From positions 18,055,648-18,119,647 of the forward strand of contig CM075765.1 of the NCBI GenBank assembly GCA_037974665.1: a DNA stretch of 64,000 nt, given 5' to 3'. This DNA is from Ehretia macrophylla. Taxonomy: Eukaryota; Streptophyta; Magnoliopsida; Boraginales; Ehretiaceae. The position numbers were made by a program, and so were the translations under genes. How positions within the stretch are numbered: the stretch's first letter is position 1; the number at the start of each line of letters is the position of its first letter. This document shows, piece by piece, positions 33,205 through 44,480 of the stretch. The notes under the pieces were generated by a model that saw only the letters and a program-made list of their open reading frames with translations, had not been told where the DNA came from and did not search any database.

Positions 33205-35858
33205 TTTAATAGCCTGCGATGCAGTCCATTTCTTCCAAATCATCTCTAAGATTCTGGTCAATCGTTTAAAACCTATTATGTCATCTATCATCTCTCCTAC
33301 CCAGTCAGCTTTTATTACTGATCGAGTCATTCAGGATCACATCATTATTGCCCATGAAGTTAGTCATTTTCTGCAAAAAAAAAGAAAATCCAAAAAACAT
33401 TTTGCAGCTCTTAAGCTTGACTTGTCAAAAGCTTTTGATCGAGTCGAATGGGATTTTTTAGCTTGCTTGCTTTCTCGTTTGGGTTTCCACCCTATTTGGA
33501 TTCACTGGATGATGAAATGCATCAAAACTGTTTCCTATTCTCTTCTCATCAATGGTAAACCTCAAGATTTTTTCTTCCCTCAACGAGGCATCCGACAAGG
33601 GGATCCCCTTTCCCCTTTTCTTTTTGTTCTTCTTTCTCAATGTCTCTCTGCATTAATTGAAAAACAAGAATCTATTGGTCTACTTCAGGGTCTTAAGCTT
33701 GCTCCTCAATGTCCCCCATTGACCCATCTGTTTTTCGCAGATGACTCCCTTTTCTTCCTGAGAGCTACCACATCTGAAGCCTTAGCCCTTCAAGATACCT
33801 TATACCAATTTTGCTATGCTTCTGGTCAGGTTATAAACCTCAATAAATCTTGCATCTGTTTCAGTGCCAATACTCCACCCTTTATCAAAAGTTCTATCAC
33901 TGATCTTCTTAGAGTTAACAAGAGTAAATCCATTGGCAAATATCTCGGTCTCCCCTCGGATTGGGGTCGATCTAAAACACAAGCTCTTCAATGGCTCACT
34001 GATCGTTTCTCCTCCAAAGTCGAAGGTTGGAAAAATTCTCTTCTGTCTGAGGGAGGAAAAGAAGTTTTGCTCAAGGCAGTACTTCAAGCTCTCCCTTCTT
34101 ACATTATGTCCACCCTTCTGCTTCCTAAATCTATTTGCAATCAACTCAACTCTAAAGCTGCTCAATTCTGGTGGAGTTCGAAAGGTAAATCTAAAATGCA
34201 CCTGTTAAGTTGGGATACCCTTTCTACTGCAAAAAACAAAGGGGGCCTGGGCTTTCGTCATTTCCATCATCTTAACCTGGCCCTCCTTGCTAAACAAGCC
34301 TGGCGGCTTCATCACAATCAAACCTCTCTCACTTTTAGAGTCCTCAAGGGTCTCTATTTCAAAAATGGTGATTTCTGGTCAGCCCCTGTTGGAAGGACCC
34401 CCTCTTGGTGTTGGAAGAGTCTTATCCAAGGCAGAGATTTGCTTAAAAAAGATTGTATCTGGTCTATTGGGGATGGATCCACTATCTTGATTTGGAATGA
34501 TCAGTGGATTTCAAACTCTCTCATTCCTTTACCAAATTTTTCCCCTTCTATCTCCACCGTCTCTGAGCTCATTAACCATCATGATAAATCCTGGAATACC
34601 CAACTCATTGATCAGTTTATCCCCAAGGTTCTTAAGCAGGATATTATCTCTAGTTACATCCCAATCTCTCCAATTCAGGACCACATTTCTTGGCCTTTCT
34701 CACGCAATGGTATCTACACAGTTAAATCCGGCTACCACAGAGCCACCATCCAATCCCTCCCTCCTACCCCCCGTGCCTCATCTTCCCACTCTCTCACACC
34801 TGATCTTTGGTCCCTTATTTGGAAACTTTCCATCCCCACAAAAATCAGAATTTTTCTTTGGAAGGCATGTAGAGATGGTCTCCCTACTGATCTTAAGATT
34901 TTCAAGAGAAAATGCATCTCCAACCCTACTTGCAAAATTTGTGGTGCCTTTCCTGAAAGCACTGAACACCTATTCTTGTTCTGCCCTTGGACAAGAGCAG
35001 TTTGGTTTGCTTCCCCTTTCCATTGGCCCTTTCCCTCTGCAACAATCAATACTTTTGATTCTTGGTTTTTTGATCTTGTTAATCTATGTTTTTCTGCTGG
35101 TTATTTGAAGGTGGAAGCAGGTGAAAAAATTGCTTTTATCTGTTGGTTTATTTGGAAAGCTCGTTGTAGATTTGTCTTTGATGGAATTATCCCTGATCCT
35201 GCCAATGTTTTCTCTTCCGCAATGGCTAGTTATTGGGAATACAAACAAGCTCACACTCAAATATCTCAAAACCCTTCCTCCCAGCATCCTCTTTATGTTG
35301 ATACCTCTTGGCACCCTCCACCTGACTCTTGTGTTAAAGTCAACTGTGATGCAACTTTTTCTAAGGATTCCAAAAGCACATCTGCATCAATTTGTCGCAC
35401 CAGCACTGGTAAGCTCCTGTTCGGTCATACTTCTTCTTTCGCCTGCAAGAGTTCTCTCCAAGCCGAAGCCATTGCTTTCAAGAATGCTTGTCAATTTTCA
35501 ATTGATCTCAGTTTCCGGCATCCTATTATTGAGACTGACTCAGAACAAGTTTTCAAGGCAATCAACTCATCTTCAGATGGTTCTATTCCTATGGATATCA
35601 AGTCTATTATCCATGATATTAATCATCTTAGCCAAGCAATTCCTCATGTTTCTTTCTCCTTAGTTCGTAGAACTGGTAATAAAGTAGCTGATTGGATTGC
35701 AAAATGTGCTAAGGGTGGCACCCTTCCTCTTGACTGGACTTCCAATGTCCCCCCCGATATTGTAACTCTTTTGCTTACTGATCTTGCACCTACTGGTGTA
35801 GGATAATGTTGTATCTCTTTCAATCTTAATACATTTCCTTTTCCGACCAAAAAAAAAA
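33205..35858 (+). mobile_element. L1-type LINE, 5'-truncated
   Basis: This is a non-LTR retrotransposon whose left end falls inside the RT domain. The coding frame is already open with VHFFQIISKILVNRLKP before the first in-frame ATG at 33278. The right end is a short 3' UTR and a run of 10 A at 35849-35858. 5' truncation by incomplete reverse transcription is usual for LINEs. The upstream ORF1, the endonuclease domain and the first part of RT are missing, so the copy cannot move by itself. No clear target duplication was found. The long uninterrupted ORF suggests a fairly recent insertion. Confidence 0.9.
33278..35806 (+). pseudogene. LINE ORF2 C-terminal part: RT, zf-RVT, RNase H (842 codons, open)
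   Basis: The ORF holds RT with KLDLSKAFD (residues 46-54), RQGDPLSPFLF (106-116) and the active site FADD (153-156). A zf-RVT segment follows (about 520-590; PTCKICGAFPESTEHLFLFC), and then an RNase H domain (about 685-820). RNase H residues visible are the Asp of VNCDATF, the Glu of LQAEAIAF, the Asp of IETDSEQ and the Asp of VADWIAK. Plant L1 elements are known to have gained an archaeal-type RNase H at this position. The frame extends upstream of the ATG into the truncation point, so 33278 is not a natural start. Antisense ORFs here are shadows. Confidence 0.9.
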
Positions 35859-36040
35859 TATGTATTTTGTTTCAAAGTTGTTTACCCAATTTGTATTTGC
35901 AAATCAATTTTCACGTGACATGTGTCTTTGGCCACATGTGTCTTCTATGCGGACTGTTCTTCTCTATACCTGGTTAGACCGATTAATAAGATAAGGTTTT
36001 GTTTGGTTTGGCATGGTCTCCAGGCTTTTATGGACTTAGG
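35859..36040. other. Short intergenic segment
   Basis: Nothing recognisable is seen. Confidence 0.4.
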
Positions 36041-36042
36041 AT

Positions 36043-36435
36043 CTGTTTGACTTACATTTTAAACATTTAAAAATATTTTCTGTAAGTTTAGAAGTTGAAG
36101 TTATTTGTTTAGCTCATTTTTAAATGTATTTTTAAGTAAAAGTTGAAGTTAAAAAAAGTTAAAAACTGATAAACTCTAAATTATAACTTTTTAAAAAAGG
36201 TTTTTGCGAAATTGTTTTACATAATGCGAAAAGTTATTTTTCTTTTATTTTTTTTTCAAATTTACCCCTTCATAATTTTAAATTCTGATATTATCATCTA
36301 AAATTTTAAAAGCTCTACGTTGTCTAACATAGTTAAAACAGTTAACGACTTTTGTTCAATAACACTTCTTGTAAAAGCTCTACTCTAAAAAATTTATAAC
36401 TTAAAAACTGAAATTTCACAGTTAGGCCAAAGAGC
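36043..36435. mobile_element. MITE-like element, unclassified
   Basis: The left end reads GGATCTGTTTGACTTACA. The reverse complement of the right end reads GGCTCTTTGGCCTAACTGTG, so the ends are loosely inverted. The interior is AT-rich and non-coding. The GG(A/C)TCTGTTTGGC style recalls PIF/Harbinger MITEs. No target duplication was resolved. Confidence 0.4.
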
Positions 36436-37055
36436 CATAGGTCATGAAAGGATACATCTTTTGATCAGGCTAGCACCAAACAAGGCATGCTTGATCAATT
36501 TGCGTCCACTAACATCAGCACTGAGATATCTAACTTGAGCTTGAGCACAATGTGAGAAAGCCACCATATCTATTGACAAAGACGAATTTAAAATATTTAT
36601 TAAGTAAGTGTTAAAAATATGTAATTCAATATTCATATATTTGTGAAGACTAAGTTAATTTTTTATATTAAAATAATTTAAATTTATACATATTTAAAAA
36701 AAAATTTAAGTAAATAGAAGTTGCAGCTCCCACACCCAAAGAATGCGTCCACCTTTGTCTGTTGGCGTGTCCCCAATCACTACAGATGATGTACATCATC
36801 ACATGGTTCATAAGCAAGTTCATCCAAACTGGGACAAGCAATGGCAACTGGCAAGATACTACTTCACTTTATTTATTTTTGGATTTTTCTTCAAAATGTT
36901 AAAGTTAAAAATATTCATCTCTATATGATATGGATTCCTCACACGCTAAAAATAAAACATGTGGAGTCTATTACTTTTTTAAGCCAAATCCTTTATTTTT
37001 GGCTTCCTATTAATTTCGATATTTTGCTATTTAATAATCGTTAGTCATGTTATAA
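36436..37055. other. Intergenic DNA
   Basis: Short ORFs near 36743-37044 match nothing I know. No gene is supported. Confidence 0.45.
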
Positions 37056-37057
37056 GA

Positions 37058-37515
37058 AGGAAAAATTTCACATTTAGTCTTTATTATTTGTAAAAAAATT
37101 TAGCTTGGTTTTTATTATTTAAAATGTCTCAATTTAATCGTTATTGTTCCACTAAAATTTATAATTTTGTCCCTATTGTTTAAACTTTTTCAATTCTGTC
37201 CTTATTATTTTCTAAAAGTTTTAATTTTATCCCTATTTTAAAATAATAAAAAATCAATTTCGTCCCTATTATTTTTTTAAAGTTTTAAATTCGTTCTTAT
37301 TATTCAATGACTAAATTAAATTTTTTTGATAAATAATATAAATGAATTTGAAACTTTTTAAAAATAATAGAGACAAAATTAAAATTTTTTGACAAACAAT
37401 AAAGACAAAATTAAAAAAATTTAAATAATATGAATGAAATTGAAACTTTTAGAAAAATAATAAAACTAAAATTGTAACATTTTAAATAATAAAAATTAAA
37501 TTTGAGATTTTCCCA
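37058..37515. mobile_element. Large AT-rich palindromic MITE
   Basis: The two halves are inverted copies around a centre near 37310. The left half repeats motifs of the form TTTNGTCCCTATTATTTNNAAA, and the right half repeats the complements (AATAATAGAGACAAAATTAA). The left end GGAAAAATTTCACATTTAGT and the reverse complement of the right end GGGAAAATCTCAAATTTAAT form the terminal inverted repeat. Related motifs recur near 45060-45300. Confidence 0.65.
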
Positions 37516-37969
37516 ATATGCACTCAAGTGAAATAGTGAAAGCAGCTGCCACTTGCCTTGGTAGAAGAGGGGCCTGATGTACTAGAATAGAAAGAGCAGT
37601 TACGTACGGCAAGAAATTTATCTTACACTGGGTTCTTCTTAAAAAATTAAAAAATTAAAAAATTAAAAAAAAAACATCTCCGCGTACAGGTAGCCAATTA
37701 TACTCCTTAGGTAGTATTGATATATTAGAATGACATTCTCAACTCTATTTTAATTTTTATGTTTGGTATGAATGAATAAACTTAAGAATCTCATTTTCAA
37801 GCTAATTTCATTCATTCATACATGAAATTAGTCATTCTAAAACAAACACATGAAATTAGTCAATTCTTATGTATTTGAGAATAAATTTATTTTTCAAATG
37901 ACTAACATACCTCTATTAAAACATAACTTTTTACAAACATGTTCCTTTTTATATATATAGTTTCTTTTA

Positions 37970-38146
37970 CAATAATAATAATAATATTATTATTATTATT
38001 AATAAAAATATATTATTATTATTATTATTGTTATTGTTGTTGTTGTTGGTGGTGGTGGTGGTGGTGTTGTTGTTGTTGCTGTTGTTGTTGTTGTTGTTGT
38101 TGTTATTATTATTATTATTATTATGTTGTTGTTGTTGTTGTTGTTT
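37970..38146. repeat. Compound trinucleotide microsatellite (AAT/ATT/TTG/TGG)
   Basis: About 177 bp of almost uninterrupted triplets: AAT, then ATT, TTG, GGT, TTG again, ATT again and TTG again. The apparent ORF through it is low-complexity only. Confidence 0.95.
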
Positions 38147-38404
38147 ACAATTATGTTCATGTTTATTCTTATTTTTAATATTATAATAATAAAAGGGTAA
38201 TCAATTAACCATTAATACTCTTGTATACTGACTACCAAACATAGGTTTGGAATCAATCTATTAATTCCTATTTTCATTCCTAAAGCATAACAAAATTTTA
38301 TTTTCATTCCCAAGTTTATTCCATTCTCAGTTCCATTTCATTCCTTAACTCATTCTAATTCTATCCAAATTTATTTCAGTGTACCAATCACTACTTTATA
38401 TAGT

Positions 38405-39511
38405 CACTACCACATTATAACTCTTTTGCAACGCGTAAATTAAATAGATTAATTACAAAGTTGTTCTCATAGGTAGTTTCTTACAACAGTTTGTCATAAG
38501 TATTTCTTGATTGTACTTATTTTTTATAATGGTTTGTAAAATTTTGATTAATTATGCACAAAATAACATTGCTTATTTTTTTTGTTTAGCGATGTATTTA
38601 TTCTCGCAAAATTTTGAGCGCATTTGAATGAAAAGGAAAGACTATTACAAATAATGATTTGAAAAAATCAATAGAGAAAGAACCAAAAAAGTTGATTTAT
38701 TAGGTTTCTCTTTCTAACATGCCTTCTGTTTTCCGTTTCTCGTTGGTCATATTTGAGATTTCTCATAATTTTTTAGTTCTAAGGTATTGTTAACTAGTTC
38801 AAAAATCGTTGCAAGTTTATCTAAAATGTTATTGCTATAACTAATGTGAAATAGCAAGTGTAAAAATACTATTGCTTATGTTTCTAAAATCATTGCAAAA
38901 GTATTCACTATTGAAGAAAATAAATTTATCTAATAACTTAAATTTTTATATGAGGTGCTCGTTTTAACATGATATCCACGACGTTCTTCCATAATTTTAG
39001 CTTGCCTTATTAGGTAGTCCAGTAATCAAGGTCATTCATTATCAAAAAAGTCCTAGAGTCAAGTCTTAGGATTGGACTACTACCTATATAAAAGAATATT
39101 TTTACGTACAACTTAATTTAAAAAAGAAAAAAAAAGAAGCTACATGTATGCTACTTTTACAATGAAAAACTTGCGAGTGTAAAAATGTTGTTGCTTAAAC
39201 TTTCAAAAATCGTCACAATAATTAATAAGAACTGTCATAAAAGTAGTAAAAGACCGTTATTTTTACCTTTCAAAACTATTGCTAATAAGTAAACATTGCT
39301 ACATAGTATTTAAGGAAAACTGTCTGTGAAAAATAATCACTTCCAATAGTTTTTAGTTGTTACTATTTATTTTTTATATAGAAAACCCTTGCACAAGATA
39401 GTATACATTGATACCTTATTCAATGATAGAGAAACCGTTGCATAAATTCATTTGCAGTAGATTTTGCCAACAATTTTTTAATCCTACTATAAACCAAAAA
39501 ATGTGATAGTG
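38405..39511. mobile_element. Non-autonomous CACTA (En/Spm) transposon
   Basis: The left end is CACTACCACATT and the right end is AATGTGATAGTG, inverted repeats with 11 of 12 bases matching and the diagnostic CACTA start. The 3-bp duplication AGT flanks both sides (38402-38404 and 39512-39514), as expected for this superfamily. The 1107-bp interior has no transposase. It carries several (A)CCGTTGCA / TTGCAA(C)G-like subterminal motifs on both strands, which in this superfamily are transposase-binding repeats. It would have to be moved in trans. Confidence 0.85.
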
Positions 39512-39930
39512 AGTATTTGTAGGAGATATTTTTCATGATTATACAAGAATTCCAGGGTAATTTTAATTTCATTGTAAGGGTGCATTTATTTGGAAAAGAA
39601 TGTTTGCATTTTCCACCTAGATTGTTTTTCTATGTTACACAAATTACTATGATAAATGTGAGGGCCATCAATATGAAAAATATTTAAAGCTAGAATTAGT
39701 GTAATTTGAACTAAGAAATGAAAAACTAGTTTAAGTTGGAGAAGACTGCATAAAACTAATCTCGTCAAGAATTGACATTCAAGACGCATGGTGGAGGATA
39801 CTCAAAAGATTGTGGTGAAAGCTTCGAATGTGAGGCTTTAATAAATCAGGAGAACTACGAACTAATCCTGTGATTGGATCATTAAAAGCAAACTTAAGAA
39901 TTTTTTGTCCTTACACTGACTCTCTAATAT
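39512..39930. other. Intergenic DNA
   Basis: Nothing recognisable is seen. Confidence 0.4.
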
Positions 39931-39938
39931 TCCCCCAT

Positions 39939-39963
39939 CCCCCCCCCCCCCCCCCCCCCCCCC
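39939..39963. repeat. Homopolymer of 25 C
   Basis: An uninterrupted C run, followed by GCGG. It is unusual in such AT-rich DNA and its length may be uncertain in the assembly. Confidence 0.9.
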
Positions 39964-40080
39964 GCGGCATGCCATTAATGTATTTTCTTAATTTGGATAT
40001 CCATCCTACCGGGATTGGATAATCGTTGTACCTTCTTTTGTTTGATTGAATGAATCTTAATTGACCAAAAAAAAAAAAAA
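39964..40080 (+). mobile_element. Possible LINE 3' tail fragment
   Basis: The segment ends TTGATTGAATGAATCTTAAT, then TGACC and a run of A near 40067-40080. This style of short 3' UTR plus poly(A) is common at plant LINE ends, and the nearby LINE ends in CCGACC plus A. No coding part remains. Confidence 0.4.
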
Positions 40081-42318
40081 TTCGGTTTCCAAAATCATGT
40101 CAATAAATGATATAGAGTAAAACTTATAAATTGTACAATAAGATATCACGCTAATAAACAGGTAAAGAATCCAAAACACATAGGTGGATAAACAAAATAG
40201 CACATGATGGCAGGAGGAATTTAACCGATGTCTATGCATCTATAGATCGTCAATCGCAAGAAGACAATATATCAGGTTAGTGTGATCGATTGACAAAAAA
40301 AAAAAAGGAAAAAAAAAACAAACAAACAAGTGTGTGTGATTGGCTCTATGGTTAGTTTTCTTTCTCATTTGTATATGTATCCTTTTAGAAAAAAAAAAAA
40401 AAAAACTAACAAACAACAAGAAAATGGGCTATTGTCCAACAAATTGCTATTACTTTATTTTTCTACAAAGAACATCTACTAGTACTTCAATCTACTCATT
40501 TGGAATAATACTTTAGAGTGATACTTGACACCGATAAACTTTTCGATTATAAGAACAACTCATTTGTTGTAAATTCATTTTGTGCTTCGTGGAAACGAAA
40601 TTCATTCAGGAAGTGATATTTTGCCCTCTAATATGTTTTGGTGGCCACTTAAATGATTCCATTTGGAATCTTTAAATACACTCAACAGAATATGCCTTTA
40701 GAGAGTGTTTGAAAACTTTTGTGGTGTGAAATTCATTTGATTTATAAATAAATTTAGGGAGAATTTGTATTTGAAAATGAATTTCCTTATTTGAAACTGA
40801 AAAACGATATTAAGTCAATTCTAAGATTTATAAATATATTTATTATTGGTATTCCTTTTATGTCCCTATATTTTGAAGCTTTGTTTTTGAAACTTTGACT
40901 GGAAAATATATTTCATCAATATTATTAATCAATTTTAAAATTAAATTTGATTAATTAACATTGATGAATAAATAATAAGAATAGATAGATGAATAAATAA
41001 CGCGAATAAATATTTGTAATTTTAGATGCCTAATTAAGTATGTTAAGATTACTTAAAATAGGATGGATGAGTAAATAATTTATAATTTGGGCTTTTAATT
41101 TGAAAACCAAAAAGAAGTCTGGATTAAGAAATATGAAAAATAAATTTATCATGAAGAAGCTTGCAAGAAGAATTAAAAAAAAAATTACATAAGAAATGAG
41201 AGCAAAAGACTAAGAGCAATAAAAAAGAAATAAAATTTTGAGAGCACTTTAGTCTTTAAAAGATGACTGGCTAATTTTGAGGTTTGGAATTACAAATTTC
41301 ACCTCTTGAACAATAATTTGGGTAAAACTTGAGTAAATTCAGAATTTGCAAATCTTGGATTTCTAATTTTTTAAAAAGGTGATTCCAAACACAAAAAGTT
41401 AGATTTGCAAATTAATTCCACAAAATTTTATGAAATTCATTTGTTCTAAACAGTATGTTAGTTTCATTTTCATGCATTTATATCTCAAAATTACTCTTTC
41501 CTTATATTATATTTAAAGTCTTACGGCTCGTAATTGTTTTGAAACTTCTATGAGCAATGGCCAGAAACCAAAGGGTAAGGGGAACAGAGAATGTGAATGA
41601 AATGTACTTTTTTTTTTCGCACTAGTCAACATACTAACTTAAGGAAAAGTTAATTTTTGATGTGTGATACTTGAGGGTAAAATTGAAATGTTATTGATCT
41701 TAAATCTATTTCCCTTGACAATTAGTGAATGGATTTAAGTGGTCATTAGAAGTCTTTAGGGGCAAATTGTCATATCCCAAACTCCCCAAATATAAGGGGT
41801 ATTAAGTGAAAAAAAAATGCTTATAATTTTACTTCAATAATTCTCATAACTATATGTTAAACTCTTGATAATTAAACTTCTAAACAAGAAGATGTCAAAT
41901 ATATATTAAATGTTATATTTAAGCAGTTTCATTAATTTTTATTTAAGTGTTAATTGAGGTTAGGTAGCAAGTAAATAAATACTTCTACAACCATCGAAGT
42001 ATGTAGAAATGAGAAGTCTATCTAATTCATACAAAGGCATTAGCATTTTAAACATTTATAATTGCCCAATTAAGCAATGTAGAATATATAACCAGATATT
42101 TGGAAGATCTTCTTTTTTTTGCTAGGATATTTGGAAGATCTTCAATTTAAAAGAATGTTTGAAAACCATGTTGGGCCAATAGGGAATATATGCAAGTGAA
42201 AATGCGACATGAAGATCACTAGCCATTTTTGCTCTAGTGGTAGAATTATCGCTTTGGATGTGAGAAGTTTCGGAATCAATTATCTTACTTAACTTTCTAA
42301 GTGATGTGTAGTGACGTA
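40081..42318. other. AT-rich intergenic DNA, possible MITE at 40697-41457
   Basis: The segment 40697-41457 has loosely inverted ends (GTGTTTGAAAACTTTTGTGG at left; the right end reads CTGTTTAGAACAAATGAATT in reverse complement) and shared GAAATTCATTTG motifs. It may be an old MITE. Elsewhere only short ORFs and A/T tracts are seen. Confidence 0.4.
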
Positions 42319-43776
42319 TGTTGGGAAACATACATGATAATTAAAATTTTTAATTACGCAACAAAATTAATTACATGTATCCGTTCATAGTTATTCACGC
42401 ATATTTAAAACATATAATAAATTTAATCTACTTAAATTTAACGGGTAGTTTCAGAATTATCTTTAAATACAAAAACAACGGTAGATTCTGATACGAGCTT
42501 CCCACTTGTGAAGCCTCCAAAAGTAATCCACACGAGATTCGCACAACTAATTGGATCTAGCCGCCACTAGAGCTTTTAGAGAAAACCCGTATTATTTTTA
42601 TATGACAGAGAATTGTGTGCTAGCTTTTTTATGTGTCAGAACATTCCTTTATATAGGACTTATGACCTACAGTCATACATGGGCCAGTCTAAAATGACTA
42701 GACTTGTACTCTGTAATAATCAGATCAATTATCTAACTACTACGAGCCCATTAAATTAATATTATGACAATCCTAAAATTAATTTAATTTTTTCTCTAAT
42801 CCAATTAATTCGTTAATTTCTTGTGTGTAACTTCTCGAGTTCATAATTAATCGGTAGTGAATTATTAATTCAATTAAAAATTAATTAGAACCCTTTATAA
42901 TTAATTTGCAAATCGCAAGTGACACCTAGCAGTATATCGCGATTACCCAATTAATGATGAAATGCAAGTACACGAAACCTTTCTAAGTAATTTCCACGCA
43001 ATCAAATTCTCTTGTCTAAACCACCTCGATTGAGCCAGAGTCATGGATAGGATTTTCAAACTCTGTTACTTAATTATATGTCGAAATTTATTTAATCAGT
43101 AACTTATGAATAATTTATGGAACGACTTTCATTATTCTACCTTGACCAAATATTTTTAGTTACTCGATTAATAGACTGCATAAGATCCTTAATTGACAGA
43201 TTCCGTATCTACACACACCTATTTCCATGACATAATAGATTATAACCACTGAATACATTGTCTAATCTATGATTAGAACTAGCTTAATTGCACCAACAAA
43301 TTATGCATTCCTTATCATGAGATAATCATGGTGTCTCAAGTCTAAAGATTAACTGTATGATTACGTTATACAACAAATTATTGACTAACCCATGTAATTC
43401 GTTGTATTAGTATTCATGTTTAGTTACTTGTTCTCCAACTAGTATTTATACATCTTCTATAACGATATGAGATTAATCGCTCAAATTAATATATCATATT
43501 ATTTGGTTAGTAGATTGTAATCCAATATTTTCAGATAAATTAACGTCCAATTAATTTATCCTACGATTGGAACAACTTTCAGAATGTATTTGCGAATATA
43601 GATTCTGTCACTCATATCTTTACTCCTAATGATAGAATCTATAAATAATATTTTAAGAAATTTTATTTAATTAATTCACATCAATAATTAAATAAACTGA
43701 TTATATTAAATAAATAATAAATTATCTAATTTTTTAACTTATAATTTATTGGTTTTTTAGGACATATATCTTGACA
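42319..43776 (-). mobile_element. Solo LTR, about 1.46 kb, family not assigned
   Basis: A TG...CA unit runs from TGTTGGGAAACATAC to GGACATATATCTTGACA in plus orientation. It is flanked by ACGTA (42314-42318) and ATGTA (43777-43781), a 5-bp duplication with one mismatch. A TATATAAAGG box on the minus strand (42647-42656) sets the orientation to minus and places the transcription start about 330 bp from the LTR end. There is no internal coding region. A Copia-type origin is possible, but no protein is present to decide it. Confidence 0.65.
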
Positions 43777-43954
43777 ATGTATGTATCCCTTAAATAATAA
43801 TAAAAAAAAGCACAACTTGAAGGTTAAAAGTTAGGTCATTTGCCATTTTTTTTTTGTCAACTGTTTCTCTGTGGATAAGCAAATTTTCAAAGGAACATTT
43901 AATTTTTTTTACATCGTTCGAAAAAAAAAAATTTTATCTTCCCCAACATATCTT

Positions 43955-44480
43955 AAGAGTATTCTCAATAGAGGCTTTAAAACACACTAATTATAATTTT
44001 TTAGCAAATATAGAGACTTTAGAAGAAAAAAAGCAACACCAATAGTACATATAGAGCCCCAAGTTCAGATTTTTAATGCAAAGTTATCATGTTTCAACAA
44101 ATTTAGAGCTTGTGTTTCATTTTGTTCAACAAATTTGTTGAACAAAATGAAGCCTAAATAAAAAAATAAAAAAATTTAGAACTCACATGGGTCACTTTTA
44201 AATTAGATTTGACCATATAGGTCTTTTCAACAAATCAGATTTGACATCTGATTGACAACTTTAACTAAAAAAATATAAAAAATTAGCAACTTAAGCTCAA
44301 AAAAATGGAAGGAACGGTGGGTCCTACCATAGATTGTTAAATTTAGAGCCCCACTAGTGATGGATTTTTTTTAAAGCCTTTAAAAAACACATAGAGCTTT
44401 AAATGAAGCTCTAAAAAATAAAGAGACTCTAAATTTATTTTTAAAACCCCTCAATTTAGAACTTTCATTAAAGATAGTCT
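43955..44480. mobile_element. Hairpin MITE related to that at 14791-15113
   Basis: The left end AGAGTATTCTCAATAGAGGC and the reverse complement of the right end AGACTATCTTTAATGAAAGT are inverted repeats similar to the 14.8-kb element. Internal CTTTAAA and GAGCCCCA motifs recur in both orientations. A perfect 36-bp palindrome lies at 44116-44151. It is non-coding. Confidence 0.55.

Noticed and set aside
33458-35875. Antisense and alternate-frame ORFs over the LINE
   Set aside because: Shadows of the RT/RNase H frame.
36743-37044. Short plus-strand ORFs with HHH-containing text, considered a gene fragment
   Set aside because: No recognisable family and no exon partners.
37939-38178. 79-codon ORF of Tyr, Cys, Trp and Val runs
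   Set aside because: Translation of the triplet microsatellite only.
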